Of a DNA stretch of 64,000 bases, positions 56,490 to 64,000 are shown piece by piece. Source of the DNA: Butyriboletus loyo (taxonomy: Eukaryota; Basidiomycota; Agaricomycetes; Boletales; Boletaceae); assembly GCA_038093515.1 (NCBI GenBank), contig JBBPSI010000010.1, positions 62,001 to 126,000 of the forward strand, written 5' to 3'. A program made the position numbers and the translations under genes. Under the pieces are notes generated by a model. The model saw only the letters and a program-made list of their open reading frames with translations. It ran no database searches and had not been told where the DNA came from. Position 1 is the stretch's first letter; every line of letters begins with the position of its first letter.

Positions 56490-58116
56490 TCATTCCTCCT
56501 CCCCTGCGATCTTCAAGAGGAACCTCGACTCTGTGTCGTGTTCTGCACCTGCTCTTGCAATGGTATCGTTCTTGTCGCAGGGAAATAGATTATCCACTTC
56601 ACCGTCTTCATCTTCCACCGAAACGATCAAGTACATGGTTGCCCTGATGGACGCACTTAGTGGTCTGAACGGCGGATATGGGTACGACTTACCGGCTAGC
56701 GTCCAGACCAAACGACTTGCATGCTCCCGTAAGCACTTTTGCTACTTTCGTTGTGTCTTTCGTCGTGAACTTTGATTCCTGCTTCGACGGCCGATGTGCA
56801 ACGCGAATCATGAGTTTCTGGTTCTCACTAGACTCGGCTTGAGCTTGTGTTCGGGCCTCGTATTGAGTTTCCGTATGCTCTAGAAGCGTGTGTGAACCAT
56901 CGATCCGGCTCAGAGGTGATCTGATGCTGACGTACGAGACTGCGAGTACCCATCATGAGAGTATGACCGACTTCCGCTCCCACTCTCGCGCTTCTCCTGT
57001 TTTATTGGTCTGCCTACGGATCACATTAAACAGGTGAGGTCGGCAGTCGACATAATTCGTAACTCACTCGGCTGCTGGTGGAGAGATTCAGCCGGCTGCA
57101 AGTCCCGCTGGGAACGATAGCCACTATCCCTCTCCTTCTTGCCTAATGTAATACATCAATGTAAATTAGTGAAAGACATGGACAACGACATGACTACCCA
57201 CTTGCTTGCGTTGGTTTTGGTGGCGAGGCGATAGGGGGAACTTGGGACCTCGCTGATACTTCGTGCTCTCGCTCCGAGTTTTCACCTTCACCCCCATCCT
57301 CGTCTTCGGATACCACTCGACGCCGATTCCGTGGCTTCCGAGGGAGAATCGCGCTCACTTCTTCTTCCCAGGGTTCTTCGTGCTGATCTTCCGGAGCAGA
57401 AGCACCTTCATCGTTCCCATGGTCTGACGTGGCGCTTCGCTCGTCTCGAAATGCGTCCCTTGCCAAGGTGTTCGGCTCGCCGCTGGGTCCGCGGTCGTGT
57501 TGTTCGCTCCCATCCCCTTCGTCAGTGTTCGATGACAGCTTTTGTTTGACGCTCGAATCGCGCTCATCTTGTATGTTCTCAGGCACTGTCGGCTGCTCTT
57601 CGCATGAAAAGTCTGACCTGTTTGAATAATGAACACACCTTGTAAAAGATCACAGCTTACCTTGAGGCGGTACAGCCCTCGGACCGGAGACCTCGACGAC
57701 GACGCACCCAATGTAAGGGCTTATGTGTTCCCATGTACTTTCCGTGATCCGCGCTGGTAGTCCGTTACAGAGATTCAGGCAAGAAGAAGAAAACTTTATT
57801 TCGACATCGCCGAGGTCGAATTCTCTCCTAGCAGCTTCTTCTAGGGTCTGAAAAGCGATCAAACGATTGTGGACACGAGGTTCTGTAAAACACACGGATG
57901 AAATCTCACTTTGAGTTCTTTCGGCACGGTGGTGTACACGTGGTCGTCACCACGAGTGAGGATCAAGATTGGTATTTTTCGGGTTGGGGGACTCGTAGTC
58001 CAGTCGATGCAATTGTGGGCCATGTCCAGCTTGGTGATGTGTTTGAAGAGGTCGAGTTGGTCGAGATGTACTTTGATTTCTGGATGTAAATTGAAACGCG
58101 TTCCCGTGTCAGTCAC
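56490..58116 (-). CDS. unknown conserved-type protein with paired ubiquitin-like-looking modules (5' end uncertain)
   Basis: No family name can be given. The 5' exon is open from 58,116 (FNLHPEIKVHLDQLDLFKHI, first ATG at 58,023 in KLDMAHNCIDW); no ATG lies upstream in frame, so an earlier exon may be missing. After an intron comes TLEEAARREFDLGDVEIKFS with STWEHISPYIGCVVVEVSG, a beta-grasp-like pattern. An acidic disordered exon follows: DFSCEEQPTVPENIQDERD through EEPWEEEVSAILPRKPRNRR. Then SENQKLMIRVAHRPSKQ, ESKFTTKDTTKVAKVLTGAC with KSFGLDASR, and last ATMYLIVSVEDEDGEVDNLF with DDTIARAGAEHDTESRFLLK-like residues, ending GEEE at TGA 56,490. The last two exons form a second compact module. 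No lesion is visible. Fragments of the same gene recur at 59,330-59,560. Confidence 0.6.
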
Positions 58117-58120
58117 GTGA
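58109..58120. promoter_or_regulatory. palindromic CACGTG site
   Basis: GTCACGTGAC is a perfect 10-bp palindrome and a canonical bHLH (Cbf1-type) site. It lies at the 5' edge of the 56,490-58,116 gene and 26 bp from MITE copy B. Function is inferred from the motif only. Confidence 0.35.
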
Positions 58121-58145
58121 CCGTGACATTGTCATGCATCACTAG

Positions 58146-58242
58146 TACAGTTGATATGCTCATAATGCATAACAACGGTTCCTAATGACCATTAAGCGAG
58201 ACTAGGATTATGACCCTATGCATTATCAGCATATCAACTGTA
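58146..58242 (+). mobile_element. MITE copy B (24-bp inverted ends, TA flanks)
   Basis: A 97-bp element. The left end CAGTTGATATGCTCATAATG (continuing CATA) and the right end, read on the opposite strand as CAGTTGATATGCTGATAATG (continuing CATA), match at 23 of 24 positions and both abut TA, the target duplication expected for Tc1/mariner-type MITEs. The core AACGGTTCCTAATGACCATT matches copy A at 9,558-9,675 in the opposite orientation. No coding capacity. Confidence 0.85.
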
Positions 58243-59872
58243 TTTCTACTCGATATTTCCAGTTCGTGATTGACCCGCTGCTCATTTACAGGTAATCTCT
58301 GCCTTGCTCAACAACAAGATACTGGCTTGAAGATCCCCTCATCGATACCTTTCAAGTTCTTCAGGGGGATGTCGACGTAGTTGAATACGTTCCTTCTTAC
58401 TCAATGTTTGTGTCAGGACTCCAGGCGACGGCGACGGCGGCACTATCGATGGCTACAGATAACGTGAAGCATAGGGTCGAGTCCACCTCTAGGAACAAGG
58501 GTTCACTGGTCGAAGGAACGAGCGTATCCGCTGACCAAATCTATTCAGTCATATTGTCTTCGCATTCCCAGGTCACTGCAGTGGATACGTACTCTGCTAC
58601 GGGCATTTCCCCCACACCCTTTTCAATACAGAATCCAGATCCTGTTCAGGACGAGATCGTCCATCCTGATACTCCCACCAATTCATCCCCGGAGTGGTCG
58701 GTCTCCCTTTCTTCATCCTTGACGTGGGTCACGTCGAGGATGGGGCGACACAAGGGAGAGTAGCTGGGGGACCTGATGGGACCGAGCGTTTTCCTGGTCT
58801 TCACTTGGTACAATTTTCTCGAGATCCTCCAACACGAATGGACGAGGTCTTGTGATCCATGCTTAGTCCAATTGGCTGCACTGCTGACACGACACTTGTA
58901 TGGATCCCTCGGTGGCAGGGAAAGGATTGGAGGGAGGGAGATGGGCGTATGGGTTCGACATCGGGCGGGAGTGTTCAACCTGGGTTTCCCACTGCCATCT
59001 ATACCGAGGACACCTCTCCACGGGACTACAACCGGTCTTTCCACAGACCAAACAGAGACAATCCTGAGAAATACAGTCCATGCACTGAGAGGGTGGTTGT
59101 CGTCGGGACAAGTGTAGGAAGTTCTGTGGGTGTGAGCCGGTAATTCTCTTCTCTCCAGAGCTTCTCTAACGAAACGACCATAATTCGCGACTGATCGACT
59201 GATCTTATGACTGCGTAACGACCTATGATCCTATCAACGTTGTGTGTTCGCCTCGTCGGCTCCAATCATCATAGACACGTCGGCTTGATCATCTCCGTGG
59301 CTTTGGCTTTGGATGGTCAAGTTGTCGGTCATCATCCCCCTCCCCTCATCAGCACTCGAGGGCAGTTTTTTTTTGGCGCTCGGATCGTCATCCTATATGT
59401 TCTCAGACGCCGTTGGCCGCTCTTTGCCTGACTTATTTGGGTAGTGAACAGACCTATAAGTGTAGAAGGTCACAGCTCACCTTGAGGCGGTACAGCCCTC
59501 GGACCGGGGACCTTGGCGATGGCGCATCAAGTACAGCGCCATACGGCCCCCACATATTCTTCAGAGAGGGGACAGTGACCGAAGGGACTGTTCAATCTGG
59601 ATCCCAACATGAATCTTTTATTCCCGGACTGGACATCGACACATCATGACTGAAATTTCCGAGCCAAAAATGGCCTCAGTGGATATTGAAAAGTTGAAAC
59701 TTGTTCAATCGAAACTCTGGCTATGTACGAAGGACTCGCGCAAAAGGTACATGGAAGGTTAAACTGAAGCTGTAAGCGAACATGTCATTGGTTATTATCG
59801 GAGGCACTGGCATGATGCTACGTAAAACTACAAAATGTTCAGTGTGCCTACATTATTGATAAGCTCAGTCAG
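58243..59872. repeat. duplicated, decayed segment of the local gene family
   Basis: 58,640-59,290 repeats 60,300-60,905 in direct orientation (shared words: CTTGACGTGGGTCACGTCGA, TTGTGATCCATGCTTAG, CCAATTGGCTGCACTGCTGA, GGACACCTCTCCACGG, TCCAATCATCATA). 59,330-59,560 repeats 57,500-57,740 of the gene at 56,490-58,116, including CTTGAGGCGGTACAGCCCTC. Frames in the repeats are shifted and stopped relative to each other, so no intact gene is called. Confidence 0.7.
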
Positions 59873-60373
59873 TCATGCTTTCTCCTGAATCTGCACAGTA
59901 ATCATGCCATCGGCCGCAACCCGCCTGTACGCAGGAGCAGCAAGTGACGAGGAATAGCCATCGACTTCTTTGTCAGAGACGTCTTCATCACCTATGCTTG
60001 GTGAGGATGGCTCCGCGACGTCACTCTCTACGAGTTCGGTGTTCTGTGTATCTTCATGCCCAAGGAGAGCATCCAGCCAGGGATAAACAAGACAGAGAGA
60101 ACTCAGCTGAGATAAATCCTGTCTTGCCTTGACTTCCACCATTCTGAACACGAGAGTATTCGCGCGATAAACACGGTCGGGACATGTTCCATAGGCCGTA
60201 AGAGGGGGGAGTTTGAAGGTAATACACGGAAGTTTCATCCGACTTACTACGAACTGGCAAGGTGTGGGAAGCTCGTTGAAGCGGTCATATAACTTCAGGA
60301 CCAAGACGGGATCGTCCATCCAGATACTACCACTGAAATGCACCTCCGGAGTGTATGTTCTCTGTTTCTTCAT
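59873..60373 (-). CDS. hypothetical protein in the duplicated segment (model incomplete)
   Basis: Not recognised. The frame opens MKKQRTYTPEVHFSGSIWMD and continues DPVLVLKLYDRFNELPTPCQ, FKLPPLTAYGTCPDRVYRAN, TLVFRMVEVKARQDLSQLSS, with an acidic Ser-rich stretch and the end MITVQIQEKA at TGA 59,873. It has sensible amino-acid composition and a protein-like hydrophobic pattern. It may lack its first exon: the upstream sequence to 60,704 holds another open stretch (GLWKDRPCLPWRGVLGIDSS) that recurs in the copy near 59,000. The homologous stretch at 58,640-58,700 has lost the frame. It could be the surviving member of a duplicated pair or itself a fragment. Confidence 0.4.
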   Translation of the reverse strand: MKKQRTYTPEVHFSGSIWMDDPVLVLKLYDRFNELPTPCQFVVSRMKLPCITFKLPPLTAYGTCPDRVYRANTLVFRMVEVKARQDLSQLSSLCLVYPWLDALLGHEDTQNTELVESDVAEPSSPSIGDEDVSDKEVDGYSSSLAAPAYRRVAADGMITVQIQEKA

Positions 60374-60905
60374 CCTTGACGTGGGTCACGTCGAGTATAA
60401 GGGGCCCGTAAAGAGTGGCTGGAGAGACGAGGGTATCTGGTTCGTCTTCCTGGTCGTTATCATGGTACGAATTTCATCAAGATCCTCTAACACGAATGGA
60501 TGACTTGTGATCCATGCTTAGAGTGTCCAATTGGCTGCACTGCTGACATGACACTCGTGATCCCTCGAAAGGGCTGAAAGGAGGGGGGTGGGCGTATGGG
60601 TTCGACGTCGGGCGGAAGCGTTGAGCCTGGGTATCCCCACTGCTATCTATACCAAGGACACCTCTCCACGGCAAGCACGGCCGATCTTTCCACAAACCAA
60701 TCATGGTCCGTGCGCTGGAAGGGCGGTCGTCGGGGAAGCTCTGTGGGTGTGAGATGACAATTCTCTTCTCTTCAGAGCTTCTCTATGAAATTGAATGACC
60801 GGAAACCATTGATTGACTGATCTTGTGCTTACGTAATGACATATGATCCTCTGAGCGTTGTGTTCGCCTCATTGACTCCAATCATCATAAACGCGTCAAG
60901 ACACC
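60300..60905. repeat. second copy of the 58,640-59,290 repeat
   Basis: Direct repeat, spacing about 1.65 kb, recognisably similar along its whole length with small indels. It covers the 5' part of the 59,873-60,373 reading frame and its upstream region. Confidence 0.7.
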
Positions 60906-61001
60906 TCAGCTCCATGGTTTTGAACGGTCAGGAGATCTTGTACTTTATGAGCGTCGGTGCCTCATCGACCCCAATACCTGACCAGAGTTTCGAGGTCCGC
61001 C

Positions 61002-61986
61002 ATGCACCCTTTCTTCATGTCTGGGCGCTTGTTAATGCCTGGCAAGGAACTTCGTATCCAAGACTATCTCAAAGTATATAAAACAACAAGTCGACCTCCC
61101 TTGTCATGTCCTCAGTCGCCCAACACGCCGAATGCGCGCGCAGCTCTCGGCCTTCCCCCTCTCTTTGTACCCACAGCCATCCCCGTTTCTTCCGACAGTC
61201 TCGACAGCACGAAAAGCATCAGCGAGGCACCAGCCATCCTCCACACAAACCACGAATTCTCCTCCACTAAAACCATCACCGGAGAGTATTTCGAGAGTAT
61301 CTCCGCCCAGACACCCTACAATCACTTTTCACATGAGGTTGGTTTCCATCGACGTGTCTCACACGACTATTTCCCCGTTTCATCCATGTCATCGTCGCAC
61401 ACACGCACACGCACACTCGCTCTCTCTGTTACACTACCCAGTGGCACCTCTTTTTTTTTTTTTCTTTTCTTTTCCTATTGGTCCGTTCCAGCCAACTAAT
61501 CATGCATGTCGATCGGTACACAGGAGCTCCGACATCGCGCCTATCTCGCGGGGAATAAAGTGCCACCTGTATCGTCCACCATCCATACGATGGAAGGCGG
61601 GACGACGACGACGACGACCGTCCATCCGTTTTACACAAAGGACTCGAAAGCGACGGCGTACATGTCGTCGCTCACGGTTCCGGGCACTCCAGATTATCTG
61701 ATGAGTATCGTCGCGTCACATAAATACGAAAAACATTCGTTCGAGGTAGGGACTTGTCGCGTCGTGTTCTTCACAGACTTTCCTTCTCGTGTTTCCGCCC
61801 TTGTTTATTTCCGACGACTCATCTGGACTTGGTTAGGAACTTCGAATAGCGCACCTCTTGGCGAGTAAAGAGGTTGGGTCGTCGGAGATACCCACTCGTG
61901 GCGCGTTGCCTGCTCAACTTGCGCCAACGTTATTCGGACGTCCACGAGGTGACGCGTTTTCGTCGAGCTCGTTGAAGCTCTTTTGA
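61002..61986 (+). CDS. three-module ELR-repeat protein (nucleoporin-like motif)
   Basis: Three exons each carry one copy of an (F)EELRxxxYLAxxK-like module: GKELRIQDYLKVYKTTSRPP in exon 1, HEELRHRAYLAGNKVPP across the first splice, and FEELRIAHLLASKEVGSS across the second. Similar (Y/F)EELRxxDYxxGxK motifs occur in the N-terminal FG region of Nup98-type nucleoporins, which is the only relationship I can suggest; FG repeats are not obvious here. ATG 61002 (MHPFFMSGRLLM) is the first ATG in the frame after the duplicated region. Introns at 61,338-61,521 and 61,747-61,837 both split the module after the first Glu in phase 0. The last exon ends FSSSSLKLF at TGA 61,984. Ser/Thr/Pro-rich linkers suggest disorder. 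About 235 residues. Confidence 0.6.
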
Positions 61987-62286
61987 GCTTCCCGCACTCG
62001 ATCTGTCCTATCTAAGGCTTCATACCTCCATCATTTACTTCTCTTGCTGTGTGTAGATGTATTGTGACGAGTGTATGGTAATCTTGTCTCGCCGCTTAAC
62101 CTTAATATCACGCAAAGCAATAATGACTTAATGAAGACAGCAAAAGCAAAAAGGCTGGCATGATCGTCATATCCACCCAACGGTGGACATATTCATACAT
62201 TGTACATTACACACAAAAACACAAGCATTCGTCCTTCAACGCGCGAACACGTCCTTGCCTCATCGTCGATCCAACCTTGTTCTTTC
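61987..62286. other. convergent 3' region
   Basis: Separates the stops of the ELR-repeat gene and the EF-hand gene; AT-rich, with no gene or repeat seen. Confidence 0.4.
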
Positions 62287-63643
<1,357 letters not shown>

Positions 63644-64000
63644 GTCTTGTAGTGGAGGAAAAGGAGCAGTCGCGATAATCAGCCGCTCGCTGGTCGGTTC
63701 GGCGCATTCCGATACAAGGCACACAGCCAATTACGTTCATTTTGGTGAACCCGCGATAAGCTCGAAGCTGGCTGTGGAGGAACGCGCACTCATGGAAAAA
63801 TAGATCTGAATAACTACCCTAATAATGTTACAGGTATCCTCCATGGTGACCCTTACCAATGATAGGTAGTCTAGACATGTGAGCATGCACAGAATGGGGG
63901 GGGATACTAAGAGCATGAAGCGAACAGCTTCCAAAGTATGTGTGTGTACCGACATAGCTTGTGAAGGAGTCCCAAGGGCGTAGGGCGTACTTATCGTTGA
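63644..64000. other. promoter of the EF-hand gene and window edge
   Basis: Open frames here are mirror-type with no domain. Nothing else was seen up to the window end. Confidence 0.4.

Overview
The window is nuclear DNA from a filamentous basidiomycete, most likely an Agaricomycete. Genes are compact and broken by many short (about 45-60 nt) GT-AG introns with CTGAC-type branch sites. The gene content fits fungi: a TEA-domain regulator, a GH5 exo-glucanase, HET and CFEM remnants, an expanded Hsp70/actin-like ATPase family and a Crinkler-like protein kinase. Gene models were built by eye from reading frames and splice signals, so internal exon borders are approximate.

Layout. 1-8,844 is a tandem array of three Hsp70-like genes on the plus strand, the first cut by the window edge. 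10,164-15,895 holds a lactonase-like beta-propeller gene with a frame break, a mitochondrial CoA-transferase family III gene, a decayed CFEM-type secreted protein and a geranylgeranyl diphosphate synthase. 16,200-21,800 is a rearranged accessory block: a broken copy of the 3' end of DNA2, a Crinkler-like/kinase fusion gene, an inverted Hsp70 pseudogene, then the real DNA2 3' end. DNA2 itself runs to 25,773 on the minus strand.

26,467-29,184 holds a hypothetical alpha-helical protein and a TEA/ATTS transcription factor. 32,566-35,486 encodes a membrane-anchored exo-beta-1,3-glucanase. 38,787-43,840 holds a divergent pinin-like/SRP72-like pair and a membrane-anchored histidine-phosphatase relative whose RHG motif is RNG. 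44,651-46,078 is a dead HET gene. 47,275-47,372 is an intron-containing tRNA-Pro(CGG).

47,532-53,177 carries an Rrn5-like SANT protein and an Nrd1-like four-RRM protein. From 54 kb to the end there are poorly known genes, a locally duplicated and partly decayed gene family (56.5-60.9 kb), a gene built from three ELR modules, and a penta-EF-hand protein.

The housekeeping genes (DNA2, SRP72-like, pinin-like, Rrn5-like, Nrd1-like, GGPP synthase, PEF protein) do not form a pathway. They are a normal chromosomal arm background. The accessory material (Hsp70-like array, CRN-kinase, HET and CFEM remnants, MITEs, local duplications) is the part that is changing quickly.
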